NCBI GenBank assembly: GCA_035079385.1
Contig: JAVHKY010000053.1
Location: forward strand, 5,022,001 to 5,086,000
From: Aspidiotus rigidus
Lineage: Eukaryota; Arthropoda; Insecta; Hemiptera; Diaspididae
Length of the DNA: 64,000 bases
Direction: 5' to 3'
Part shown: one piece after another, positions 46,050-57,700 of the stretch
Layout: each line of letters starts with the position of its first letter
How positions within the stretch are numbered: the first letter of the stretch is position 1
The notes under the pieces: generated by a model
Told to the model about the DNA's origin: nothing
Database searches by the model: none
What the model saw: the letters and a program-made list of their open reading frames with translations, nothing else
Position numbers and translations under genes: made by a program

Positions 46050-48093
46050 TAAGGGTGATTCTCAAAATTAGGGCATATTTCAAGTGAATAAAATTTTTTT
46101 TGCTGAAGAGCTATTTTTCAGGATTTTTTTCTGTAGGTTGTTAGTAGACAGGTCCCTGATACTAGTACACGCCTTTAGCTTAATTCATTCCAAGAAGGGG
46201 CGGGGGTAGAGGGTATTCAAAAATATTGATCCATTACCTAGGAATTTCCATCGTAATGGCAACCATGGTGTAAGAATTTCCATCGTAGTGGCAACCAAAA
46301 TGTAAGAATTTCTTTGGTAATGGCTAGACTGGATGGCTGATTTTCAAGTATCTAGATATCATAACGTTGATATTGCAAGGTGAGTTGACTAACAGCATAA
46401 TTATGTACGTTTGTTACACTTTAATGAGTGCCTAAATTCCCTTAATTTCAGGTGAATATTGTCATTTGTAGAATACAAAATAATGGTCCATTCTGTTTTT
46501 TGGCTGACATGAAGCTAGCAACACAAGAGGAATATCACATGTAAGGATTTAAACTATACTCATTTTACTATTTAGTAATAAGAAAATATAATTGAACAAT
46601 ATAATTGAACTCACAAAGGAGAAACAAAAAACATGACTAAAAAAAGTAACTTCATCGGCTGCTAAAAACATAAAGAACACAAAATGTGAACAAGTAATAT
46701 TCTCTAGGATTTCTTCATACTCCTGAATCCAAATGTTGTAAATAGATGAACCATGAATTTAACTTACAAAATAAACTTACAAAAAAGAAAAAAAAAAAAA
46801 AGAACTAAAACAGGTAACTTCTGTCTGAACAAGTAACATTCTCTAGGATTTCTTTATACTCCTGAATCCAAATGTTGTAAATAGATGAACCATGAATTTA
46901 ACTTTTCTTACGTCGGAGTCGTTCCTTTTGTGATAGGACCGTGACAGAACATGAAGCTTCGAGTAGGTAGTTGACAAAACCTGCAAGAATTCTAAATTAT
47001 CATTTCAGATAAAGAATATTATCCAGAAACTTGAAAAGGGTACACTGGTAGAAAAATCTCACAGCCTCAATCCATCGTAGTGGTCAGAATTATTACCGCC
47101 ACTACGAAAGAAACCCATCGTAGTGGTCAAAATTATTTTACTGCCACTACAAAAGATGAGCAAAAATGTCCACGGCCAAGGAAAACGTGTCGATAAATCA
47201 AATTTAAAGCCTCATACAATAGTTTTTTCAGCTATTATTGACAATTTAATTACAATATACTTACCAATTTTTTATAATGCTTCTTCTTTTCTAAAATTCT
47301 CTTCCATGCAGGCGAGATTTGACGAGCCACTACAAAAGAACCGCGAAATTGTAAATACGACACTTCTCAGACACTTTTGATAATAAAACCTGGATGATGT
47401 TATTTGAATTGATAATCTAAGCTGTTATTCTCTACCTGAGCCGACAAGCAAACAGCCAGCTCGCGACATGAAAATAATATTCAACCAGTGTGACCGGAAA
47501 AGCCACTTCAAAATTATGAAAAAATAGCCACGGCGATGGAACTACAACTTTTACCAAACTTTGAGTTTAACCTGAGGAAGTGTGGTGTACTCACAGTCAC
47601 TATTCTTGGCATTAATAGTTACTTTCACTCCTGCTAGTGAATTTCTGTCAACGTTTTCCGAGGAAAAACAGATTTATTACATCATTTTACCAAACTCAAG
47701 ATTTGAATCTATTTGAGGTTACAGCCACTATGATGGAACATTTTGTATATTTTGATTCATTTTGAGGTCCATGAAGGGGTGGGGGCACGAATCTATGTGG
47801 CTATACAGGTTGGGGGGATACTATATTATCTATATTCACAAAAGAAAGAAGGAAAATGGACGCATTTTAGTCCTTAAAAAGTGGAGTTACAAGAATATGC
47901 CCTAATTTTGAGAATCACCCATAAGGCGCTAGAGGTATTCTCAAGAATGTAAACAAACACGTGATGTGATGATAAATTTTAGTGAAGCGGTGCAACTTAA
48001 TGCGAAATCACATTAAGTCGCACCGCTTCATTAAAATTTACCACCACATCACGTGTTTGTTTACATTCTTGAGAATACCTCTAGCGCGCCTTA
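46050..48093. mobile_element. Hairpin MITE split by a Harbinger-like insertion
   Basis: The main part, 47,922-48,093, is a near-perfect palindrome: TAAGGCGCTAGAGGTATTCT against AGAATACCTCTAGCGCGCCTTA. Arms of about 75 bp run through AAACAAACACGTGATGTG and AAGCGGTGCAACTTAATG, with a tiny loop at about 48,005. CTTAAAA at 46,043-46,049 and again right after 48,093 is the likely 7-bp target duplication. The left end of this MITE (TAA, 46,050-46,052) is therefore separated from the rest by the 1.9-kb element that landed in it. The transcript of the palindrome would fold into a long duplex. Confidence 0.7.
46053..47920. mobile_element. 1.87-kb non-autonomous PIF/Harbinger-like element
   Basis: Perfect 27-bp terminal inverted repeats begin GGGTGATTCTCAAAATTAGG. 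They occupy 46,053-46,079 and 47,894-47,920. ATAA precedes the left end and follows the right end, containing a TAA target site as used by PIF/Harbinger elements. The interior has no transposase frame. It contains repeated CATCGTARTGG words near both ends (about 46,249-46,325 and 47,080-47,150) and a roughly 78-bp internal duplication (about 46,690-46,770 and 46,828-46,905). The family assignment rests on the 3-bp target site and G-rich ends only. Confidence 0.7.
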
Positions 48094-48320
48094 CTTAAAA
48101 CTATGATAATGGTAAGTACAAAACTTGAAAGTCACCTGCAGTGACCATTAAGCCACTAATGAAAATTTTGTAAAGGTTTTTATTATCTCTCGTTCTCTTC
48201 CTCACCCATTCAGTTGAGGTGCGTACAAAGAGTTTTAAATCAATGTTACAATAATATTTTTATACTATCTACAGCACCTACCTGTAGGTACAATTGTGAT
48301 GCAAAATATCAAGTACGAGT

Positions 48321-49100
48321 ATGTCTTCACTTTTACAGCCATTTTACCAAAAAATTGATTACTTGTATTCAGAATTTGCCGTGAGCGAGGATCTTTACAC
48401 TCTACATTGTGAACTTTGTGACAGCAAAATTGAGGATAACTGGATTGATCATTGGTTGAGTCAAGTGCATTGTGCTGCTGTAAATCATATTGCCGAACAG
48501 TTGATTAACATATTTTTCTCTCATAGTATTATATTGAGGAAGAAAACTGAGGATGCTTTCTGCATTTTCTGCAGTGAGAATTTGACTAACTTCTCCAATT
48601 GTTTAATTCATCTAAATTGCTCTAACCATCAAGAGAAGATGGAAGAATACAAGATTAAACATGAAGACAGCAAGTTAAGAACCATTTATGAAACTTGTTG
48701 TATCAGTGCCAATGATCATGAAGACAATCTTGTGAAAAAAATTATTTGTAATGGAATAAGAGTTGGAGAAGGGGGAATACACTATTGTATTCCTTGTGAT
48801 TTTGAGATTACTGACAATGAACAGTTTTGTTCTCACATCACTGGATCAGCTCATTTAGAATGGGTTGTGGATCAATTGAGCCTAGCTGCGGTCATGATCG
48901 AGGTACACAAAGGAATTACCATTAAGAAAGGGTCATTTTTCTGCATGCTGTGCAGGACTGTTATAGGAAGTGGTTTGGCAGCAGCAAAAGAGATCCATGT
49001 TCACATTTCATCATGTCAAAGTGATTCTTCATCATGTGAAAGTGACTCTATTGAAGACTATCTGTCATCAGACAGTTTCTCTTCAGATAGTTACATGTGA
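48321..49100 (+). CDS. Four-zinc-finger protein (U1-like C2H2), single exon
   Basis: An intact 259-codon frame with no introns. It contains four irregular C2H2 fingers of the long U1/matrin-like spacing: C30-x2-C33 with H44 and H50; C81-x2-C84 with H97 and H103; C156-x2-C159 with H172 and H178; and a last one at C208-x2-C211 with His at 226-228. The tail (residues 233-259) is Ser/Asp-rich (CQSDSSSCESDS, SSDSFSSDSYM). Such fingers bind RNA, DNA or protein; the target is unknown. The ATG lies just after AT-rich DNA and AATAAA follows at 49,496-49,501. It sits between transposons, so it could be a domesticated element gene or a retrogene. I do not recognise a named orthologue. Confidence 0.7.
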   Translation: MSSLLQPFYQKIDYLYSEFAVSEDLYTLHCELCDSKIEDNWIDHWLSQVHCAAVNHIAEQLINIFFSHSIILRKKTEDAFCIFCSENLTNFSNCLIHLNCSNHQEKMEEYKIKHEDSKLRTIYETCCISANDHEDNLVKKIICNGIRVGEGGIHYCIPCDFEITDNEQFCSHITGSAHLEWVVDQLSLAAVMIEVHKGITIKKGSFFCMLCRTVIGSGLAAAKEIHVHISSCQSDSSSCESDSIEDYLSSDSFSSDSYM

Positions 49101-49495
49101 TACTTAGGTACCTATCTGCGGGAAGAAATTTTCTTTATTATTGTATGCATAACAATAGAAGTTGTGATAAATTCGGCTTCTGGATCTTGTACGGAGTGAT
49201 AAGAAGTGGGAATAAGTATTGTTATATGATTAGTTTTGATGCAGCATCAACTTGAGATTGATTGTAATTTTCCAAATACTTAACCTAATTTTGTATCTCG
49301 TGATTCTGTGGATTTTCTATCATCTCATTATTTTATTTTTTTTTCCAAATATTTGAGCAATGCCTTCATGAGGCTGACTTTTTTTTTATTTTTAAATTGC
49401 GAGGCGCTATTTTAAAAAACTCTTTGTCCAATACCACAGGTAATTGAAAAATATCTCTGTCTTAGTACTGAGTTCACCCTTATGCATTACCAACA

Positions 49496-49501
49496 AATAA
49501 A
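49496..49501 (+). terminator. Polyadenylation signal after the zinc-finger gene
   Basis: AATAAA about 400 bp after the stop codon of the zinc-finger gene. Confidence 0.45.
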
Positions 49502-50049
49502 CTTTTAATTTTATCAATCAAATGATAACGCTGTTCATTTTGTTGTTTTGTTTTATTTTTTTATTTTCTTCTGATTAATGTCACATAAGTTATATCTAGG
49601 TATTATGAAGTTAGAAACGGTTCTTTCATCTTTATAGAACAATAAATTCAAATACGCATTGATTTTAGTCAATTTATACCTGGTATCTGATTAACAAATT
49701 AACATTAGAACAGTAGTTAGCTAGAAGTCATTTTGGTGTAAAGTACCGGTACCCTCGGATATTTTCCCAAAAACATTCAGGAGAGAAGTTTTCCAAAAAA
49801 ATTCTTCCACTAAACAAGTTCTCTGTCAAAATTGTAGGGTTAAAATCAAAATTAACGAAATGGCGCTGAATTCGAAATTGTGATTTCGTCAATTAGGCTT
49901 GGTTATTTTTAATTTTCATAGGTTTTAGAAATTTTCCATCGACTTCAAATATTCAATCCATTCATGTGTTTTGAATTGATTTTCTTTTTCAAGTCCATTT
50001 TCTCAATTTTAAATTATCTCGAAGGTGGTTGTGGTAGGTATACCCACAT

Positions 50050-51822
50050 CAGTGGCGGATTAAGCCATTTTGCGCCCCTAGGCAAAGCAAAATTTAGCGC
50101 CCCCCTTTTTGAACCGCAGATAAAATTATTAATGCGAGAAAATTTTTATTTGACAATTTATAATTGAGTACTTACAGACCTATGTCTAAGAGCTAATTTG
50201 TTGAATTACAGCCAAATCATTCAATTTATTTTCGCCAAGGGTAGAGCGGAGATATGTTTTAATTCGTTTCAAATAAGAAAACGATCGTTCTCCTGAAGAG
50301 TTCGTTACAGCCATACAGCTAAAGATGTTTAAAGCGATGCCAGTATTTGGAAAGACACCATTCAAATTATTTTCTTGAAAAAAAAGTAATAAATTGTTCT
50401 CTCCTCTTCTTTGTTTATCTACGCCATTGATATAATTCCGAAAATGTATACACTCTTCTACAAAAGTTTCTTCAATATCCCGTTTATAAAATTCCTGAAA
50501 ATCTTTTGCTCTTTCAAGAATATGATTCACGCTAATCGACTCGTCTTGTATATTCAAAAGGAAATTAAATTTATTGAAAATTTCGACATATCCAGCATGC
50601 CTATCTTCCAGTTCAATTCGAATTTTATCAAGTATCGCAAAATAGACATTGACTTTCAATTCTTCACGACCGAGTAATACGATCTCATTGGTTCTATCTT
50701 CACCAGGGGCAAGGGTTCGTACACGACGTCGACGAGTTCTCTCGTGCTCATATTTTTCCTCTGCTGTTTTTCGATTTGTCTATAAAATGTTGAAACATTT
50801 CATCTGTTCTCAACTCAACAGCAAAGTCGACCAAGGATTTATACATATCGACAACATTTTGTAAGTCAGTCGACACTACTTGTAGACTAATGTTTGTCTT
50901 ATGAAACCGTTCCATTCTGCCGGATCATTACCAACAGTCACAATAGGTAGACTAAGACTAGATTCGTTAAATGAGTTACCAGGATTTGTCTCAGCTAGAT
51001 CAGTAGGCCTAATAGCAGCACTAGCCAAATTTACATTTAACTCATTGTCACTGGACTGAGATTGATGACCAGATGGACACGCATTATCTGAATTTAATTC
51101 TATCGAGGCCAGGTCACCCAAATAAGGAGACGACTACTGGCATCCAACCCAACTTCGAAATTCGGATGTTCACTCGCGTTTGCTTCATCTTTAATGCAAG
51201 ACCAGAAAAACATGTAGATACAAAATCCAACATGAATGAATTACAAAATTAAGAACTCATTATTAGTGATACCTTCCGATACTGATTTAGAACATGAGAA
51301 AAAAGATTCTAGTTTCGGTATTTTCTTCAAAATAGCCTCATCTTTTTCTTGTTGTTGAGCTCGACGTTTTCGGTTCTGTGCGCCACTTTTTTTAGCAGAA
51401 TTCATTTTGAAACAACGAACAAGTTATGCAGAGAAGCAAAGTACGACACCAAATACAAGAATACAAATTATTAATACGGGAACACAGCTTAATTTCAAAG
51501 CTTTGATTCTGACAATCAAAGGAGGGAATGCCCACTCAGCCCACTGATACGAGTATAATGTGTAGTGTAGCCTGCACAAGTATGAACGTGAAGAATACGT
51601 ACCTATCTACCTAGGTACCGATAAGTATGTTGGCAGATTTCAATTTCCAAGCTTCATTCATGGATTATTTACGGAACTCGCTTCTTTCATTTTATTTGTA
51701 ATTATTCAATAAATTTTTTGCCAATCTCAAATTTTTAAAATATTTCCTAAAAATTTAGCGCCCCCCAAAGCCTTGCGCCCCTAGGCATATGCCTAGTTTG
51801 CCTAGGCCTTAATACGCCACTG
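50050..51822 (-). mobile_element. Internally deleted hAT element with 8-bp target duplication
   Basis: The ends are CAGTGGCGGATTAAG and CTTAATACGCCACTG (inverted, one mismatch). ACCCACAT occurs on both sides (50,042-50,049 and 51,823-51,830), a perfect 8-bp target duplication. GCGCCCCTAGGCA words repeat at both ends. The coding content is minus strand. An N-terminal piece starts near 51,405 (SAKKSGAQNRKRR, KIPKLESFF). A second piece covers 51,121-50,876 and is Ser/Asn-rich. A C-terminal piece covers 50,659-50,186 and carries the hAT dimerisation motif (TNSSGERSFSYLKRIKTYLR, then LNDLAVI). The order resembles ZMYM1-type hAT transposases. The TTF-finger and catalytic middle are absent, so the copy is non-autonomous. 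Confidence 0.88.
50186..50659 (-). pseudogene. hAT transposase C-terminal dimerisation domain fragment
   Basis: A 157-codon frame ending IQQISS just inside the left terminal repeat. SGERSFSYLKRIKTYLRS with the downstream LNDLAVI is the diagnostic C-terminal hAT motif. In intact relatives it is the end of a protein of several hundred residues. Here it stands alone, separated from the N-terminal pieces by the internal deletion. Confidence 0.8.
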
Positions 51823-52849
51823 ACCCACATGAAGAGAAAAGTTTATGGTCATAAATCAATATAAACTTACTTGTAGGTAACATAAACAATCAAAATTGAT
51901 TGATCGCTAAATATTATAATTTCACGGGAATCTTTTTTTTTTTTTTTGTCAATTGAAATTTGGATTGTTTCTACATATAATTTGACTGGATCGTAATATT
52001 TGAAGAATCTCATGAAACCATTTTACAAAAAAAAAAGTTTGTATCATAGCCTGTTTTTTTTTTCTGGCAATCGCTGCCTTGATTTGCAGAATGATGCGTG
52101 CTTTTTCGAGTCGGTATCATATTATAATGTTTTATTGTGAAGTATAAAGAGTAGAAAACGGAATCCTATTTTTAAATATTGAATAATAATAAATATTTTA
52201 ATATTTTCAGATCTTAAATTTGGATAATATGTAAGAAATATGATCAGGTATTAATTGTTCCGCCGTTAAGAATCAAAGAAGTGGTATCCGATACCATATA
52301 GTTTCTTCTTTTATAGGTAGGTAATTTTAAATTTCATAGCTGTTACCATTACCTATTATAAGCAGTTATAATTAGCCTATCACTGGAATTGTAAGCTATC
52401 CGATACTAGCAATGATTAACTTATTTCAATACCGAAAATAATGAAAAAAAAAAGGGACCTTTGTATCGTATCAAAATACCTATTCAAGAACCTAGAAATT
52501 ATTAGCCTTCTCTAATTTTCACGTACCTTAATAATTGATTGAGATTTATTATTTTTATTTACCTATTAAAAAATACAAGCTAATTTTTTTATTTTTTACA
52601 CTTATTCATTTTATTATCGATGCGAGAAAAAGAAACAACCGAACTTACGCATTTTACCATTCATCGATTATTTGTTCATATTTTTCGCTTCTTCTCATAG
52701 ATAGTTTCAAAATTGTACATTCGCGTTAAACTTATCAACTCTAGTAATAAATAACCAGAATTTCTCTGGAACCACGAACCACTCTCCAAAAATCTAAAAA
52801 TATCAACTGAAAATAATAGGAACACAAAAAGTAAGGCTGAAGAAGAAGA

Positions 52850-52851
<2 letters not shown>

Positions 52852-52923
<72 letters not shown>
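52852..52923. repeat. (GA)n microsatellite, about 36 units
   Basis: Pure GA run just 16 bp before the Helitron 5' end. Open frames across it are artefacts. Confidence 0.95.
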
Positions 52924-52928
<5 letters not shown>

Positions 52929-52939
52929 GGAAGACAATA

Positions 52940-53908
52940 TCTAATATATAAAGTAGAATGTTTGTCTGTCTGTATGTATATCTGTATGTTCGTCCATAAC
53001 TCTCGAACGCCTTCACCTATCGACCTGGAATTTTTTTTGAAAAATTTCGTTTTTTCTGGGTCAGGTTCTTAAATACATTTCGATGTTTTGACTCCCTGAA
53101 GGTGGAGTAGGGGGCGACAAAATTAGGAAAAACGGGCATTATCGAGTACTGAAACTGCTTCGCACTGTACCTTAGACCTACGCGCGCACTGTACGTTAGA
53201 CCTACGCGCGTTGAGTGGCGCAGTTTCGAAAATTGAATTATTGTGATAACTCGAGTATAACTCATTTTTATGAAAAATTGAAGAGAACAAAAATTGTAGC
53301 CCCTGTAATTTCCTTTCGAATGAGCCCGGTTCCAGATTTTTAGGAGGAAATTTTGTGACTACCGTATTCGCTGTACTTCCATACTAAGTATGTTATTTTA
53401 TTCACTTTTTTAAATACACCTACATAAAGGATTTTACATCCGGCATCTCATACAAGAACCAATGTCTAGACACGGCGCGCACTGCGTATGGGCTAGCGGA
53501 AATGACCCTTTTTTTTACCTGTTGTCCGTGTGTTTTCTTAGGGACTGGCAAAATGTCAATGGATTTGTCTGTATTCTGCTGCAATACAGAATTCACGCGT
53601 TAAGTCAGCTCTCAAGTGAATTAGTGTGTAAAAAATTTAATTTGGTGATTTTATTTTTGTGCGACTCGGAACTTTGATATTTTATAAGTACAGTCGCAGT
53701 TTTTGGTGTCTATTTTCTTATTTTTGAACTGAATAGTTGTGAATTTTGCAAAACTCTTTCCACTGTTTCTTTTTTAAAAATTCATCTGAATTCCAAGATA
53801 CCTACAAAACACACATACCTACAAGATACAGATACCTATAAAACACAGATATCTACTCAACACACAGCTAGCGGTCAGGCTCGCCGGAGGCGCGTCGCCA
53901 ACCGCTAG
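52940..53908 (+). mobile_element. 969-bp non-autonomous Helitron
   Basis: It begins TCTAATATATAAAGTAGAAT after an A. The adjacent text is GTTTGTCTGTCTGTATGTAT and then CATAACTCTCGAACGCC, the classic start of insect Helitrons. It ends with a GC-rich segment (GCTCGCCGGAGGCGCGTCGC) and CCGCTAG followed by T, i.e. a CTRG end inserted between A and T. There are no terminal inverted repeats and no Rep/helicase frame. The interior has a duplicated TTAGACCTACGCGCG word at about 53,172-53,211. Confidence 0.75.
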
Positions 53909-54105
53909 TATGAATATAATAGAATTTGATTTTTACTCGGGAGTAAATTTTAACCCTACCCTTTAGGCCTACTAATAGTGAAGCACCTCGAAATTACGGC
54001 ATTAAAAAATTTACATAATAAAAAGATCGTATTATTCATATCAATCTTGTTTCGATACTCGATAGTGCGTGTAATTCGTTTATTTCTTTCCGTCGTCAAT
54101 TTACG

Positions 54106-54714
54106 TTGAATGTGGATTGTTATCATTTTGAATTCGTAAAAATGTTTCGCCAATTCACGCGCAGGACTTCATCGATCATTTCTGTTTTTATGATGCTAGC
54201 GTATGTGGGCGTTGATGAGATTGTAGGGGACCACCAGACTACAAACGATTTCGAGACGATAGAACCAGAAATTGAATTTCACTTCACTTCAGACTCTAAA
54301 GAGGAACTGCAAATTAAAAAAAGTCTCATTGTTTTTGGAGGATGGAGAAGTGCTGAAGGTAAGGATTTGATAGTCGAGGGTCTCAAATTCAATTCAGAAA
54401 ACCCAATTCGCTTCGACCTCATCAGAGCACCAGATTTATGTTCGCCTTTGGCTCCAATCGTGGGTACGCTGAGTATTGAGAGTAGAGACCACCCCGTAGC
54501 GAGCCTAAGTTTCAAGAGTCCAGTGGTCGACACGGAATGTAATTTGTTTTACTTACATCTAATGATCGATACTCCAGGATTGGATGAAACGCACATTTGC
54601 CGCAACGTCAACCCGATACCCTATTGTGGGAAAATCGCTTTCGTCCATATTCATTGTCAAAAAGTTTATTTACAAGACCCCGCAAAAATATGTAGTTCTT
54701 ACAATGAATTTTAA
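54106..54714 (+). CDS. Possible secreted protein of unknown function (202 or 190 aa)
   Basis: An intact single frame of 202 codons. The internal ATG at 54,142 (MFRQFTRRTSSIISVFMMLA...) is the more likely start. It would give a basic n-region, a hydrophobic core SSIISVFMMLAYVGV and a signal-peptide-like N-terminus, leaving a mature protein of about 165-170 aa. Six cysteines are spread through the second half (LCSPL, TECNL, HICRN, YCGK, IHCQK, ICSS), fitting disulfides in a secreted protein. No known domain is recognised. It starts about 200 bp after the Helitron end. Absence of stops over 600 bp in such AT-rich DNA argues for a real gene, but there is no second line of evidence. It could be a salivary or other secreted insect protein, which is speculation. 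Confidence 0.5.
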   Translation: MNVDCYHFEFVKMFRQFTRRTSSIISVFMMLAYVGVDEIVGDHQTTNDFETIEPEIEFHFTSDSKEELQIKKSLIVFGGWRSAEGKDLIVEGLKFNSENPIRFDLIRAPDLCSPLAPIVGTLSIESRDHPVASLSFKSPVVDTECNLFYLHLMIDTPGLDETHICRNVNPIPYCGKIAFVHIHCQKVYLQDPAKICSSYNEF

Positions 54715-57700
54715 TTTATTAGTGAAATGAAGTTTAATAATGTGATAGTCTATTGTCATGAGAAAAAAGAAAAGAGACCTTTCCTACCACAAAATTAGAA
54801 CATTATTTATTTTTTTCGCGAGCTTTCCACTGCTCTGGGGTTCACACAACTCGACATTTTCTTATATAGGTTCAAATCACGATATTTTCTAAGCCCCACT
54901 CCTCTTCTATGTGACTCAGAGGATATAATTCGTTCGAGTTCTACATGTACAGTGATTTTGAGATTGAAATTCTTCCATGTTCTCTATCTGCAATAGTTCC
55001 GAGATCAAAATTTTTGTGTCCCTAAATCAGGACGGGACAGCGGCAATTTTTATCCGAATCTTATCCATAATATAGGCCTAGAATCAGCTTTAAAAAAATA
55101 TAATTGAAGAGTGCAATGGCGGGGATCGGACCCTCTTGAGAAATTATGAAATTAGGCCCTTCTGGCGCTTACTCCTTGGGTCTCTTTCCCTAAATCTGCT
55201 TGTGGGGGAGTGGATCAAATGAAAAGGAATGATAATAAAACTGACTATTTCCAAAGAGATATTGAATCTACGAACACTACCAGTTATTCGTAAGAATTCA
55301 TAGGCTATTACTCTGTATCATCCTTGACTTTTCATGTTCAAAACATTTGAATAATGCGCGCATTCGGCAGAAAAATATTGCCCAATAATTCGTGTCAAAA
55401 ATGAAATTATTGTTCGTCAATTGTCTTGCTCAATGCGCGCGTTAAGTAAAAACAACGCAAGCAATAAAAAGGCTACTAGCGAGATGTGGTTTCATAAGAG
55501 GATATTACAGATTTCATGGACACAAAGGATAACTAATATGGAAGTACTCGAGTAGGCGAACACAGAGCGGATGATGCTGGTGAAGATCATCAAAAACGGA
55601 AGAGTACAGGCTATTTTAGACACGTACAATCATCCAAGGAAAAATTGATGTCTAAAGAGAGCGAGGAAGAAAGTAGACATCAAAGTTTTTTCTCTCGAAC
55701 CCACAATTTGAATAGTTTAGATTATTCAATTTATTTAAACTTAATTACGAACTGAGATCTTCCGTTTATGCTCGTTCCTCTTCTTTCTGACTTGTTAGTG
55801 TTCAAATCAAAGCTTATCAAAAGTTGACAGGTCAAATTGTTGAACATAACGTAAAACCATAATTCAACCATAGGCCAAAACATTTGCATAGATGTTTATT
55901 CGAGTACCTAGATTATTCATATTATAGATGGGCAACCTTGTACGTACAAATTCGACAGAAATTTAAAGAACGGTGTCAAGTGACACATTCTGTATAGATC
56001 AAACCATGTCAAGTAGGCAGGTAAGTTACCTACATAATTTACAATTTCCAAACATTCCAATTTGCCGCGACATGTTTCGATGAATACCTAATAAATGAAA
56101 TACTTGGACGAATGATACAGGAAATAGAAACGTACCGTGATGGAAAAAGAGGAGGAAATACCTCATCTAACCTCTATCTTTTGCTTAAAGAAGATATCAA
56201 GAAATGAATGGCGTTACCTACAGAATCTCATGTATAATAATATAGAAACCTATTTCAGTACCTAGTATATTTCTGCACAATTAACGAAGAGTTCTTCCTG
56301 TCACACTACTTCAATGACTATGGAGTCAAAAGGGCACTTCTATTAGGGCTCAAAAGTTTCGACGCTAAGATTGAAGCTCAAATACTAGGCCGCGCCGTTC
56401 GGGCATATATATATATATATGTCGGCATATTCTCGCAAATAATTGATTAGATGAAAAGTATTGAAGCGCTAAAAAAAGTAGAGACACGAAAGTTCATAAG
56501 TCGACCTTCTATGATATTTTAATCTAAATACTGATATTTAAATGCTATAAGACAATCTTTATCATCAATTAATCAGGAAAATATATCTCGTCGCTACTCA
56601 TCTTTTTGAAGGACTCTGAACTTGTAAGTCATTAAAGTTTCTTTTCCCACTGAAAGATTCAAAATTTAATATTCCTCCAACCTTCTTTTGTTGGTAGAAT
56701 TTGGAGCTTTGAAATAATTCCAATTGGGGACGTCCGCTAACTCACAGGCCATTTATCTCATCATTGTTGGCAGCATCTGCTTTTTAATCGTTTTTTGGCC
56801 TCTCGTCGTTCTATTTTTTTTTTTTATTCTTCTCTCTTCTTCGGTAAACATTTTTTTCCCACTTGAAGCCATCGAATGCGAAGGGCTTCAGGGATTCCAA
56901 AAGGGAAACAGGGCTTCAAATGGGAATTAAATGTGTACGGAGATCCGAGGGGCTTCAGGTTTGTCCCTGTTAAAGCCCCTTGAGTCTGGTAATCTAAAGG
57001 CCTTCACCTAGAAAAAAAAAAAACGGAAACAAGGAGATCAAGAAGGCTTCAAATGGGGGATCAGAGGGGTAGTTTTTCCCATTTTTTCCAGCGCTTCAGA
57101 ATGGAAACAAACTGTTTATCGGGTTGGTTTTTTAGAGGACGACGTTTCTCTTAGAGAACAGTATTTCATGTTGAATTATCTCTCTCTTCATGTTTCCATT
57201 CCTTTCTCGTTATATCTATTCTACGAGTATTTCTAATTACTAAAGCAATGAGAGAAACCGAGATATGACTTCTTATATGAAATTGTCGATACTCTTCTCG
57301 GTTATATTATAGTCTCACGGGCAGACCTGAGATAAAGAGTCTGAGCATGAAAAGTAAGCCGCGAGTCGATAAAAAATGATTTATACGTTGGGCATCTAGG
57401 TAGTCAGTAACCGCGCCTTGCGCACGGAGCTTTGCTAATGTTTTTAAAATTCGAACACTGAAAAAAATATCCTAAAACGAAAAAAAAGCAGAGTAGAATG
57501 GGTCTGTTTCGAAATTTTTGAAAATTTTCTTATTTGATCACTATTACAATACAAGGTTGATATCGTCATTCAATTTTCATAGTGGCGCATATGATTAATA
57601 TTATCATAAATAATTATTCATGATAAGAAGCTCTATTTTATGTAACGGTTCGCATTTCTGAGATACATTGTACTGCAATTGTGTTTCGATCAATTCATAA

